NCBI RefSeq assembly: GCF_022271435.1
Contig: NZ_JAFIQY010000019.1
Coordinates: 88,412 to 152,411 of the forward strand
Origin: Streptomyces monomycini
Lineage (GTDB): Bacteria > Actinomycetota > Actinomycetes > Streptomycetales > Streptomycetaceae
Direction: 5' to 3'
DNA length: 64,000 nucleotides
Shown here: piece by piece, positions 28,812 through 36,642 of the stretch
How positions within the stretch are numbered: the first letter of the stretch is position 1
How the letters are laid out: each line of letters opens with the position of its first letter
Notes under the pieces: model-generated
The model's database searches: none
Seen by the model: the letters and a program-made list of their open reading frames with translations, nothing else
Told to the model about the DNA's origin: nothing
Position numbers and translations under genes: made by a program

Positions 28812-28958
28812 TGCCACCGGCCAGGGCCGATGTCGCCGTCGTCAGTGTTGCGACCGGGTAACGACGCGTGCCGGTCCGTGCCGTCCATGGCGCTGCGCAC
28901 GGCGGGGATCCCCGGCCCGAGTTCGCACCCCGGTGCGGGTGCGGACGTCGGCTTTCAG

Positions 28959-28990
28959 CCGGTCAGCCGGTCAGCCGGTCAGCCGGTCAG
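28959..28990. repeat. 8-bp tandem repeat (GGTCAGCC, four copies) across a stop codon
   Basis: GGTCAGCC is repeated four times without interruption, ending inside the last codons of the homocysteine methyltransferase. Slippage in the part beyond the stop at 28979 would not alter the protein. It is a simple sequence repeat likely to vary between strains. Confidence 0.85.
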
Positions 28991-29902
28991 CTGCCGCGCC
29001 AGCGCCGCCACCGCATCCGGCCCCACCCGGCAGCAGCCGCCGACGAGCCGGGCCCCCGCGGCGGTCCAGGCCGCGACCCGGTCCGCGCTGAAGGCGGGCG
29101 TACCGCACCAGGCGCGGGCCTGGGCGTCCCAGCTCTCGCCGCTGTTCGGGTAGACGACCACCGGTGTGCCGGCCGCGCGGGCCGCCACCGCCACTGCCCG
29201 GTCGGCGTCCTCGGGGGTGCAGCAGTTCACGCCCACCGCCACCACCTCGGGGACGTCCGCCGCGAGCGCGAAGGCGTCCGCCAGCGGCTGCCCGGCTCGC
29301 GTGCGGTCCCCGGCCGCGCTGAACGACAGCCAGGCCGGCACACCGAGGCCGCGCACCGCCCGCAGCAGGGCCAGCGCCTCGTCCGCGTCCGGGACGGTCT
29401 CCAGCGCCAGTACGTCGGGACCGGCCGCGGCCAGCACCTCCAGCCGCGGACGGTGGAACCGTTCGAGCTCGGCCACCGACAGCCCGTAGGCCCCCCGGTA
29501 TTCGGAGCCGTCCGCCAGCATCGCGCCGTACGGACCCGCCGACGCGGCGACGTACAGCGGCCCCGTCGCGCCGGCTGCCGTCGCCTGCCGCGCCGCCTCG
29601 CGCGCCAGCTCCACACTGCGCCGCAGCAGCCCGGCGGTCTCCGTGGCACCGATGCCCCGCGCGGCGAACCCCTCGAAGGTCGCCTGATAGCTGGACGTGA
29701 TCGCCACCTGGGCGCCCGCCTCGTAGTACGCGCGGTGCGCCGCGACCACGGCGTCCGGGTCCTCGGCGAGCAGCCGCGCCGACCACAGCGCGTCGCTGAG
29801 GTCGTGTCCGGCGGACTCCAGCTGGTTGGACAGCCCGCCGTCCAGGACGAGCGGGCCCGCGGCGAGGGCGGCGGCGAACGAGGGCGCGGCAGTGGTGCTC
29901 AT
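28979..29902 (-). CDS. mmuM: homocysteine S-methyltransferase
   Basis: 307 residues from ATG 29902. An upstream in-frame extension crosses the 29-bp repeats and is not credible. The zinc-ligand motif GVNCC is near residue 225, and the paired cysteines GGCCR are near residue 290, as in YagD/MmuM enzymes. The N-terminal LDGGLSNQLESAG and YEAGAQVAITSSYQ match. It methylates homocysteine to methionine using S-methylmethionine or SAM. The nearby amino-acid importer might supply the methyl donor, which is inference. Confidence 0.93.
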   Translation of the reverse strand: MSTTAAPSFAAALAAGPLVLDGGLSNQLESAGHDLSDALWSARLLAEDPDAVVAAHRAYYEAGAQVAITSSYQATFEGFAARGIGATETAGLLRRSVELAREAARQATAAGATGPLYVAASAGPYGAMLADGSEYRGAYGLSVAELERFHRPRLEVLAAAGPDVLALETVPDADEALALLRAVRGLGVPAWLSFSAAGDRTRAGQPLADAFALAADVPEVVAVGVNCCTPEDADRAVAVAARAAGTPVVVYPNSGESWDAQARAWCGTPAFSADRVAAWTAAGARLVGGCCRVGPDAVAALARQLTG

Positions 29903-29968
29903 GACGCCCAGCCTCTCACCCGGTGCCGACAGGACGGCTGCTCCGCACCCGTTCCGGTCCGGATGCGC

Positions 29969-30065
29969 GCCGCGCACCTGGCCACGCCCGGATGCCCGCC
30001 GCGCACCTGGCCACGCCCGGACGCCCGCCGCGCACCTGGCCACGCCCGGACGCCCGCCGCGCACG
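29969..30065. repeat. 29-bp minisatellite, three full copies plus a partial
   Basis: The unit GCCGCGCACCTGGCCACGCC plus CGGAYGCCC is repeated at 29969-29997, 29998-30026 and 30027-30055, with a 10-base start of a fourth. Copies differ only at one Y position. It fills the gap between the YceI gene and mmuM. There are no unique spacers, so it is not a CRISPR. Confidence 0.9.
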
Positions 30066-30080
30066 GGGGCGCCCCGGTCA

Positions 30081-30956
30081 CTACGCCTCGACGGCCTGGA
30101 TGTCCATCTCCACGCGGATCGTCGCGCCGATGGCCGCGATGCCCCGGGCGAGCATCTTGCGCCAGTCGAGCGTGAAGTCTTCCCGGTGCAGCTCGGTCAC
30201 CGCGGTGCACGCCGTACGCGTCTCGCCGCCCATGCCGGTGCCGAGGCCCAGGTACCGGGTGTCCAGCTGCACCGACCGGCTGACGCCGTGCAGGTGCAGC
30301 ACCCCTTGCACGGCCCAGCGGGCCCCGCCCTTGTGCACGAACCGCTCCCCGGCGAACTGCAGATACGGGTAGCGCGCCACGTCCAGGAACTCCGCCGAAC
30401 GCAGGTGGTCGTCGCGCATCTTCACCCCCGAGTCGATGCTCGCCGCGTCGATCGTCACCTCCACCCGCGAGTCCCGCATGTCCGGCGCGATCCACAGGCC
30501 GCCCTCGAAGTGGTTGAACCGGCCGTGGATCTCGGCCAGTCCGATGTGCCGGGCGGTGAAGCGGATGGACGAGTGGTCGGGGTCCAGCCGCCACTGCCCC
30601 GGCGCGGGCATCTGCGGTGCCGGGGCCGGCTCCAGCTCCAGGGCCCGCGGCGCGGTCCGCACCCCCTCGGTCACCAGGCTGTCGAACCGCTCCGGACGGA
30701 AGCCGTCGCAGGTGACCACCACGTGGTACGCGGCGGGTGCCAGCGTCGCGGTGAACATGCCGTTGGGGTCCGTCTGGCCGCGCGTGACCTCGGTGCCCTC
30801 GGTGCTGCGCACCGACACCCCGGCCCGTGCCATCGGCAGCCCGACGGGGTCCTGGACGCTGAGGTCCAGCGCACCGGCACCGCGCGGGATCGGGGCCGGT
30901 GCGGGGGCACTGCGGGCGGAGCGGTCACGAAGGCGGGTGAGGATGGCGAGCGCCAT
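30081..30956 (-). CDS. YceI-like protein with N-terminal carboxypeptidase-regulatory-like domain
   Basis: 291 residues from ATG 30956. Residues about 28-110 form a prealbumin-like beta-sandwich (VGLPMARAGVSVRS, TDPNGMFTATLAPAAYHVVV). Residues 118-291 are a YceI lipocalin-like barrel (GQWRLDPDHSSIRFTARHIG, DVARYPYLQFAGERF, LHGVSRSV), a fold that binds polyisoprenoids. No signal peptide is seen, so it may be cytoplasmic. The role is unknown, with lipid or isoprenoid binding the family-level guess. Confidence 0.9.
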   Translation of the reverse strand: MALAILTRLRDRSARSAPAPAPIPRGAGALDLSVQDPVGLPMARAGVSVRSTEGTEVTRGQTDPNGMFTATLAPAAYHVVVTCDGFRPERFDSLVTEGVRTAPRALELEPAPAPQMPAPGQWRLDPDHSSIRFTARHIGLAEIHGRFNHFEGGLWIAPDMRDSRVEVTIDAASIDSGVKMRDDHLRSAEFLDVARYPYLQFAGERFVHKGGARWAVQGVLHLHGVSRSVQLDTRYLGLGTGMGGETRTACTAVTELHREDFTLDWRKMLARGIAAIGATIRVEMDIQAVEA

Positions 30957-31066
30957 GGCAGGACGGGGCCTCTCGGTCAGTTGTGTCGAAAAAGGTGCAT
31001 CTCCATCCTGTCATTGGTTTAGACCGCTGAGGACGACAGCTGTCAATACCCGATGAAACGTGAAAT

Positions 31067-34000
31067 TCATCGCACCGGGGAGAAGGTGATGGCGAACCGG
31101 GCGGGAGCCACCGTCAGCTCGTGCTGCGGCAGCACCCCGGGCCCGCAGGAAGCGCTGCCGATGCCGTGCTGGGCGTGGTCGAGGTGGATCCAGATCCAGT
31201 CGCCCGGGGTGAGGTCGGTGGTGTGCCGGGCGGCGTCCAGCTGCTCGCTCGTCCAGCGGCGCGCGCTGAACCAGAAGGACGGCTCGCCCTCGGCACGCAG
31301 CGCCGAGCCGTCGATGCGGGACAGCTCCACCCAGCGCACGTCCGCCCGCGCCCCGTTCTCCTGCGGACGCACGTACGGCGTCTGCAACGCGTCCACCGGC
31401 ATCCGCCACAGCCCGGTCCGCGACGCCGCCCTTGTGTCCGGATAGGCCTCGCCCGGGCCGCCGCCGTACCACCGCGCCGTCGAGAGGTTGCCACACACAC
31501 CCAGCCGCACACCGAGCCTGGGCAGCGGGCAGGGCCAGTCGCCGTGCGGCCGGACCGATACCTCCAGACGCAGCCGCTCGCTGTCGGCGGTCCACCGGTA
31601 TTCCGTGTCGAGGGCGAGGTCCGTACCGGCCGGTGCGACCCGGGTGCGTACTACTACCGCGTGCCGGTCGCACTCCACGGACGCCACCCGGTGCCGCATC
31701 CGGTGCAGACCGATACGGCGCCACTCTGCCGCGCGGTGCGGGCCCGGCTGCCAGGGCGCGCCCTCGTCGTTGTCGGTCGGCGCCCGCCACACGTCCAGCT
31801 GGGGCCCCTTCAGGTGGCAGCCGTCGAGATACCGCAGCACACCGGTGGTGGCGTCGAAGGCGCCCGGGCCGAGGAGGATGAGGTTGCCCTCGCCGCGCCG
31901 GGGTGACGCGCTCGGGGCGGTCGGGCGGGGCGTGGGGCACGGCGGGGTGGCGGGCAGCTGTCCCCAGGCGATCTCGTGACCGGCCATGGCCCAGGCCGTG
32001 TCCTCGGCCAGGGACGCCCGCACCGTCCACAGCGCCTCGCGGCCGCGCCGTCCGCCGGGCTCCGGGGGCAGCTTCACCTCGGCGTGAGCGCCGGGGGCGA
32101 GCGGCGGCACGGCCAGCGGCCCTTCGGCGAGCACCTCGCCCTCGGCCTCGTAGGACCAGTGGAACGCCAGGTGGGCCAGGTCGCTGAAGTCGTGCAGATT
32201 GGTGATCCGGACGGTGCCGGGCGCGACGCCCTCCCGGCCGCCGTCCTCATCCGCGGCGTCGATCCGTACCGGCTCGACGACCTTCTTGAACTCCACCAGC
32301 CCCGGCGACGGCGCCCGGTCGGGGAAGACCAGGCCGTCGCAGACGAAGTTGCCGTCGTGCAGCTCCTCGCCGAAGTCGCCCCCGTATGCGTGGAACACCT
32401 CGCCGTGCGGGGTGCGCTGCCGCAGCCCGTGGTCGATCCACTCCCACACGAAGCCGCCCTGGCAGCGTTCGTACGTCTCGAAGAGCCGCTGGTACTCGCG
32501 CAGTCCGCCGGGCCCGTTGCCCATCGCGTGCGCGTACTCGCAGAGGATGAACGGCAGGGCACGGCGCCGGGCGTCCGCGGCCGGGTCGGCGAGCGGCTCC
32601 TCCTCCCGCCGGCCAATCTGTTCGACCTCGGCGTGCTCCGCGTACATTCGGGAGTAGACGTCGGTGTCGGCGCACGACGGGTCGCCCTCGTAGTGCAGCG
32701 GACGGGCGGGGTCGCGGTCGCGGGCCCAGGCGGCCATGGCGGACAGGCCGCGGCCGGTGCCGCACTCGTTGCCCAGCGACCACATGATCACGCTGGGGTG
32801 GTTCTTGTCGCGCTCGACCATCCGGCGCATGCGGTCCACCAGGGCCGGGGTCCACGCGTCGTCGTCCACCGGGTTGTCCCGCCAGTCCTGCTGCCCGAAG
32901 CCGTGCGTCTCCAGGTCGCACTCCTCGACGACCCACAGGCCCAGCTCGTCGCAGAGGTCGAGGAAGGCGGGGTGCGGCGGGTAGTGACTGGTGCGGACGG
33001 CGTTGACGTTGTGCTGCTTCATCAGCAGCAGATCGCGGCGCATCGCGTCGGGGCCCAGCGCGCGGCCGTGCCGCGGGTCGAACTCGTGCCGGTTGACGCC
33101 GCGGAACAGGACACGGCGCCCGTTGACCTTCAGCAGACCGTCCTCGACGCACACCGTACGGAAGCCGAGGCGCAGGGGGACGCACTCGCCGGACGTGCGC
33201 AGTTCGGCGTCGTACAGCTGCGGGGTCTCGGCCGTCCACGGTATGACCGGCACCGTCGCGCTCTCCCCGGTCGCCAGGTCCAGGCCGAGCGCGGGAACGG
33301 TGACCCGGCCCGCCGGCGCGCAGTCCACCCGGAGGGTGCCGTGGCCGGTGCGGTGGTCGTAGGAGGCGTGCACGAAGTGGTCCAGGACGGCGCCCGCGGG
33401 CCGGTGGTGCAGCGTGACATCCCGGAAGACGCCGGGCAGCCACCACTGGTCCTGGTCCTCCAGATAGCTGCCCGAGGACCACTGGTGGACGCGGACCGCG
33501 AGCACGTTACGGCGTGCCCGCAGCAGGTGGCCCACCTCGAACTCGTGCGGCAGCCTGCTGCCCTTGAAGTGCCCCAGCTCCTTCCCGTTGAGCCACACCC
33601 GTGCACAGGACTCGACACCTTCGAAACGCAGCAGGGCGGGTCCGGGTTCCCACGCTTCCGGAAGGTCGAAGGTGTGCCGGTGGTCGCCCGTCGGGTTCTC
33701 GTCGGGCACCTGCGGCGGATCGACGGGGAACGGATAGCGGGTGTTGGTGTAGGCGGGTGCGCCGTGGCCGGCGAGCACCCAGTGGCCCGGCACCCGCAGC
33801 CCCGGCCAGTCCGTGTCGTCGAAGTCCGGCCGGGCGAAGGAGGCGTCCGCGGAGCGGGCGGTCGGCAGGAGGCGGAACCGCCACATCCCGTGCAGCGACA
33901 TCCGCCGCGCGTCCGAGCGGGCGAACCAGGCACGCGGCGGGCGGCAGCCCCGGCCGGGGGACACGTCCTCGTAGTACGGGAGGTGCTGCGGGGCGCGGGG

Positions 34001-34189
34001 GACGGGTGGGGCGGCCTCGGAGTGTCCGGCGGGGGCCGGGCGGTTTTCGGCGGGGATGTGTCTTTCGGGTGCGGTGTGTGCTCCGGGGGTGCGTCGTGCG
34101 GGTGCGGTGCGATCGGCGTCGGGTGCGGTACGGGGACCGACGTGTTCGGCGTCGGGCAGGGGCAAGGGTCCTCCTAGCTGCGGGGACAC
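31067..34189 (-). CDS. GH2 beta-galactosidase (LacZ type)
   Basis: 1040 residues from GTG 34189. After a 75-residue Pro/Ala-rich extension come the jelly-roll sugar-binding domain, an Ig domain, the TIM barrel and the C-terminal small-chain domain. The acid/base E475 (GNECG) and nucleophile E551 (CEYAHAMGNG) are 76 residues apart, as in E. coli LacZ (461/537). It hydrolyses beta-galactosides and appears cytoplasmic. An AGGAGGA sequence lies inside the ORF just before a TTG at 34165, so the real start may be there. Downstream (minus) is the YceI gene. Confidence 0.93.
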   Translation of the reverse strand: MSPQLGGPLPLPDAEHVGPRTAPDADRTAPARRTPGAHTAPERHIPAENRPAPAGHSEAAPPVPRAPQHLPYYEDVSPGRGCRPPRAWFARSDARRMSLHGMWRFRLLPTARSADASFARPDFDDTDWPGLRVPGHWVLAGHGAPAYTNTRYPFPVDPPQVPDENPTGDHRHTFDLPEAWEPGPALLRFEGVESCARVWLNGKELGHFKGSRLPHEFEVGHLLRARRNVLAVRVHQWSSGSYLEDQDQWWLPGVFRDVTLHHRPAGAVLDHFVHASYDHRTGHGTLRVDCAPAGRVTVPALGLDLATGESATVPVIPWTAETPQLYDAELRTSGECVPLRLGFRTVCVEDGLLKVNGRRVLFRGVNRHEFDPRHGRALGPDAMRRDLLLMKQHNVNAVRTSHYPPHPAFLDLCDELGLWVVEECDLETHGFGQQDWRDNPVDDDAWTPALVDRMRRMVERDKNHPSVIMWSLGNECGTGRGLSAMAAWARDRDPARPLHYEGDPSCADTDVYSRMYAEHAEVEQIGRREEEPLADPAADARRRALPFILCEYAHAMGNGPGGLREYQRLFETYERCQGGFVWEWIDHGLRQRTPHGEVFHAYGGDFGEELHDGNFVCDGLVFPDRAPSPGLVEFKKVVEPVRIDAADEDGGREGVAPGTVRITNLHDFSDLAHLAFHWSYEAEGEVLAEGPLAVPPLAPGAHAEVKLPPEPGGRRGREALWTVRASLAEDTAWAMAGHEIAWGQLPATPPCPTPRPTAPSASPRRGEGNLILLGPGAFDATTGVLRYLDGCHLKGPQLDVWRAPTDNDEGAPWQPGPHRAAEWRRIGLHRMRHRVASVECDRHAVVVRTRVAPAGTDLALDTEYRWTADSERLRLEVSVRPHGDWPCPLPRLGVRLGVCGNLSTARWYGGGPGEAYPDTRAASRTGLWRMPVDALQTPYVRPQENGARADVRWVELSRIDGSALRAEGEPSFWFSARRWTSEQLDAARHTTDLTPGDWIWIHLDHAQHGIGSASCGPGVLPQHELTVAPARFAITFSPVR

Positions 34190-34248
34190 GGCGAGGCGTG
34201 GGGGATCACGTCAGCGAACCACGCGCGGCCGCGTGCCGCGACCACATA

Positions 34249-34274
34249 CGAATGATTGATTGCTGAAGCATTCG
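34249..34274 (-). promoter_or_regulatory. inverted repeat upstream of the beta-galactosidase gene
   Basis: CGAATG (34249-34254) and CATTCG (34269-34274) face each other across 14 AT-rich bases, about 60 bases before the start codon. It is a plausible operator for a LacI- or TetR-like regulator. No adjacent regulator gene exists in the window. Confidence 0.4.
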
Positions 34275-34396
34275 CTCCGCTTCGTAGGGGTCCCGAGCGC
34301 CTCCGTCCGTGCCGAGGGAGCCGGGTACTCCGGGCCGTACGCCCCCCATTTTGGATCAGCGGGTGACAACCGCTCGTCCCCGGGCACCCGGGCAGC

Positions 34397-34630
34397 ATGA
34401 ACGATGCACCGAAGAATCCGGACCCGGTACCGGAACACACCGCCGGACTGGAGCCGGGCGGCGGGGTCCCGCCGGGCGAGACACCGCCCGCCGAGGGCAG
34501 CACCCCGGACGCCGGGCCCCTGGAGACGCACAACCCGACCCGCGGCTGGTCCAAGGGGCCGGTGCTGGCGCTCGCCGTCGTGGTCGTCCTTGTCGCCGCC
34601 TTCTTCATCGCCCGAATCTGGGGGGTGTAG
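34397..34630 (+). CDS. small single-pass membrane protein (DUF6480-like)
   Basis: 77 residues. The N-terminal 50 are Pro/Gly/Glu-rich and carry the block GLEPGGGVPPGETPPAE that I recall as typical of the DUF6480 family. Residues about 53-73 are one membrane helix (GPVLALAVVVVLVAAFFIA). Function is unknown. Confidence 0.8.
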   Translation: MNDAPKNPDPVPEHTAGLEPGGGVPPGETPPAEGSTPDAGPLETHNPTRGWSKGPVLALAVVVVLVAAFFIARIWGV

Positions 34631-34675
34631 GCACGCGGGCCGGGTACGGGAGAGAGGGCGGTGGCCGCGCGCGTG

Positions 34676-34738
34676 AGGTACGGGCGGGCGGCGCGAACGC
34701 GCGGGCCAGGTAAGGGCGGGCGGTGCGAACGCGCAGGC
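34676..34738. repeat. 31-bp imperfect direct repeat
   Basis: Two adjacent copies sharing GGGCGGGCGGYGCGAACGCG (34676-34707 and 34708-34738) lie between the DUF6480-like and SnoaL-like genes. Both are GC-only low-complexity and no function is evident. Confidence 0.6.
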
Positions 34739-34754
34739 CGCATACGGGCGAGGC

Positions 34755-35141
34755 TCAGGACGGCTTGCGCAACGGCCCGGTGTAGTCACGGAAGAGCAGG
34801 ATCCGGCCGTCCCGGATACGGAACAGCTGCACCGAGCGCCCTTCGAACGCGTCGCCACGCCCCACGCCCTTGGCGAGCGTCTCCGCGACGACGACCTCCG
34901 GGTCCTCGGTGCGGTGCACGGCGAGCGTACGGAGCACGTCGACGCGCAGGGCGGACATCGCCGCCCGTGCGAACGCGCGGATCGCCTCCCGGCCCTCGAT
35001 GCGGTCGGGGACGTCCGGGCCCGCGAACGGCAGCTCGATCACGCCGTCCGGCGCGAACAGGTCCGCGAAGGCGTCCGCGTCCTGCGCCGTGACCGCGACG
35101 CACCGCTGTTCGAGGACGTCCAGGGGGCTCACAGCAGGCAT
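34755..35141 (-). CDS. SnoaL-like / NTF2-fold protein
   Basis: 128 residues from ATG 35141, preceded by GGAGGGA. The pattern is that of nuclear-transport-factor-2-like proteins: an N-terminal helix with AVTAQDADAFADLFAPDGVIELPF, then DRIEGREAIRAFARA and the strand-rich end RIRDGRILLFRDYTGPL. The fold covers polyketide cyclases, ketosteroid isomerases and many small binding proteins. No activity can be assigned. Confidence 0.88.
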   Translation of the reverse strand: MPAVSPLDVLEQRCVAVTAQDADAFADLFAPDGVIELPFAGPDVPDRIEGREAIRAFARAAMSALRVDVLRTLAVHRTEDPEVVVAETLAKGVGRGDAFEGRSVQLFRIRDGRILLFRDYTGPLRKPS

Positions 35142-35280
35142 GGTCCCTCCGCTCCCGCGCCGCCGGGCCGGTGGTCGGCGCACCGGCCTCTGACGCCGAG
35201 CAGGGTAGCGCCGTGCCGCACGGGCGGTCAGCCCGCGCGGCACGTGTGGCGGCTCGGCGCTGCCCCCGCCCTCGTACCGG

Positions 35281-36642
35281 CTACCCGGCCTCCTCCCCGC
35301 CCCCGCGCACCGCCGCGAGAGCGGTCGCGGGGTCCTCGGCCGCCGGACCCGCGGGCCCCCACTGCCCGCGCTCCTTCCGGTACGGCCACCATCGCCCGTC
35401 ACGCCCGAGTCTGAGCTGTGCGCCACCGCCGACCACGGTCCAGCGGTTGCGGTCATGGCGCAGCTGTGGTGGTGGTTCGTCCGCCTCCCAGGCGTCGGCG
35501 AGCTGAGCCGTCGCGCGGGCCAGCGCCGCCGGTTCCGGGGTCCACTCCTCCTCCAGTACGGCGAGCGCCGGTACGCCGCCGTACTCCCACGCTTGTACGG
35601 CCAAGGACAGCGCTCTGGCCGTACGTCCGGAGCCGGTCGCCAGTCGTGCGACGGTCCGGGAGTCCGGCCCGAGCGCTGCCAGGCGTACGGCGTCCTGGGC
35701 GCGGGTCAGCGCTGCTTGCGGATGCGCATCGGCATGCCCGGGGGCCAGCGCGTCGGCCAGCAGCCGCTGGGCGCGCGCCGCCGTGTCCCCCACCAGGAAC
35801 TCCAGCGCCGGCACGTCCACTCCGGGAGCTGGGTCCGTCCCCCCTCCGAGGACCGGAGCGGTGCCCGGCTCGTCCACGGCGGGCGGGGGCGCGGGCAGCG
35901 GCGGCAAGATGTCGCGTGCGGCGTACGCCTCCGCCGCCGGTATGCCCTCGGACGCCGCCGGTTCCACCGCGCACTCACTGGACGTGAGTTGCTCAGTGGC
36001 TTCCCGCGCGCGCATGGCGGTACGGGCCTGAAGGTCCTCCAACAGCTCCCGCTCGCCCCGCCCGCGCATCAGCAGCAGCACGAAAGGGTCCTCGTCCAGC
36101 AGTCGGGCCGTCTGGTGGCAGAGTGCGGCAGTGTGGGAACAGTGGTCCCATGCTTCGCAACCGCACTCCGCTTCCAGGTCACCGATGCCCGGGAGCAGTT
36201 CGATGCCTGCGGCAGCCGCGTCCTCCACCAGATGCGGCGGCATGTCGTGGTCCAGCAGCGCCGCGATGTGCCCGGCCCGGTCCGCGACCAGGTCCAGGAA
36301 GCGGTCCCAGTCCGCCGCGCTCAGCTCCTGGAGCAGCACGTCGCAACGGTACGGCGTACCGTCACGGTCCTTGACGACCGCCGTGATCCGGCCCGGCCGT
36401 ACGGAGACCGCGCCCACCGCCCCCGCCCGCGCGTGCCGGCGGCCCTGCTTGACCTGCTGGCCGTCCAGCGCGCTGTCCGCCAGCGCCTTCAGCCAGGCCA
36501 GGCCCCACCAGGTCCGCGCGAAGCCACGGCCGTGCGCCGGTGGCAGGGCGGCGAAGGTACGCTCCCTGCCCGGCCTCGGCGGACGCGTGTCCCCGGAAGG
36601 TTCCGGGCGAGCTTCCCGGGAATCCTCGTACAGGTTCCTCAT
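35281..36642 (-). CDS. SWIM zinc-finger protein
   Basis: 453 residues from ATG 36642. The SWIM motif C-x-C-x(n)-C-x-H is seen in CGCEAWDHCSHTAALC (about residues 150-170), with RTWWGLAWLKAL near the N-terminus as in actinobacterial SWIM proteins. It starts inside the SNF2 gene end (ATGA overlap), so the two are translationally coupled. SWIM domains bind DNA or partner proteins; this one likely acts with the helicase in remodelling or repair. Confidence 0.9.
   Translation of the reverse strand: MRNLYEDSREARPEPSGDTRPPRPGRERTFAALPPAHGRGFARTWWGLAWLKALADSALDGQQVKQGRRHARAGAVGAVSVRPGRITAVVKDRDGTPYRCDVLLQELSAADWDRFLDLVADRAGHIAALLDHDMPPHLVEDAAAAGIELLPGIGDLEAECGCEAWDHCSHTAALCHQTARLLDEDPFVLLLMRGRGERELLEDLQARTAMRAREATEQLTSSECAVEPAASEGIPAAEAYAARDILPPLPAPPPAVDEPGTAPVLGGGTDPAPGVDVPALEFLVGDTAARAQRLLADALAPGHADAHPQAALTRAQDAVRLAALGPDSRTVARLATGSGRTARALSLAVQAWEYGGVPALAVLEEEWTPEPAALARATAQLADAWEADEPPPQLRHDRNRWTVVGGGAQLRLGRDGRWWPYRKERGQWGPAGPAAEDPATALAAVRGGGEEAG

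Noticed and set aside
28751..28978. SAM or cobalamin riboswitch upstream of the amino-acid ABC genes
   Set aside because: Structured hairpins exist, but the conserved core sequences of the SAM-I/IV or cobalamin classes were not found.
29969..30065. Possible CRISPR array
   Set aside because: The 29-bp units are directly adjacent without unique spacers and no cas gene is near.
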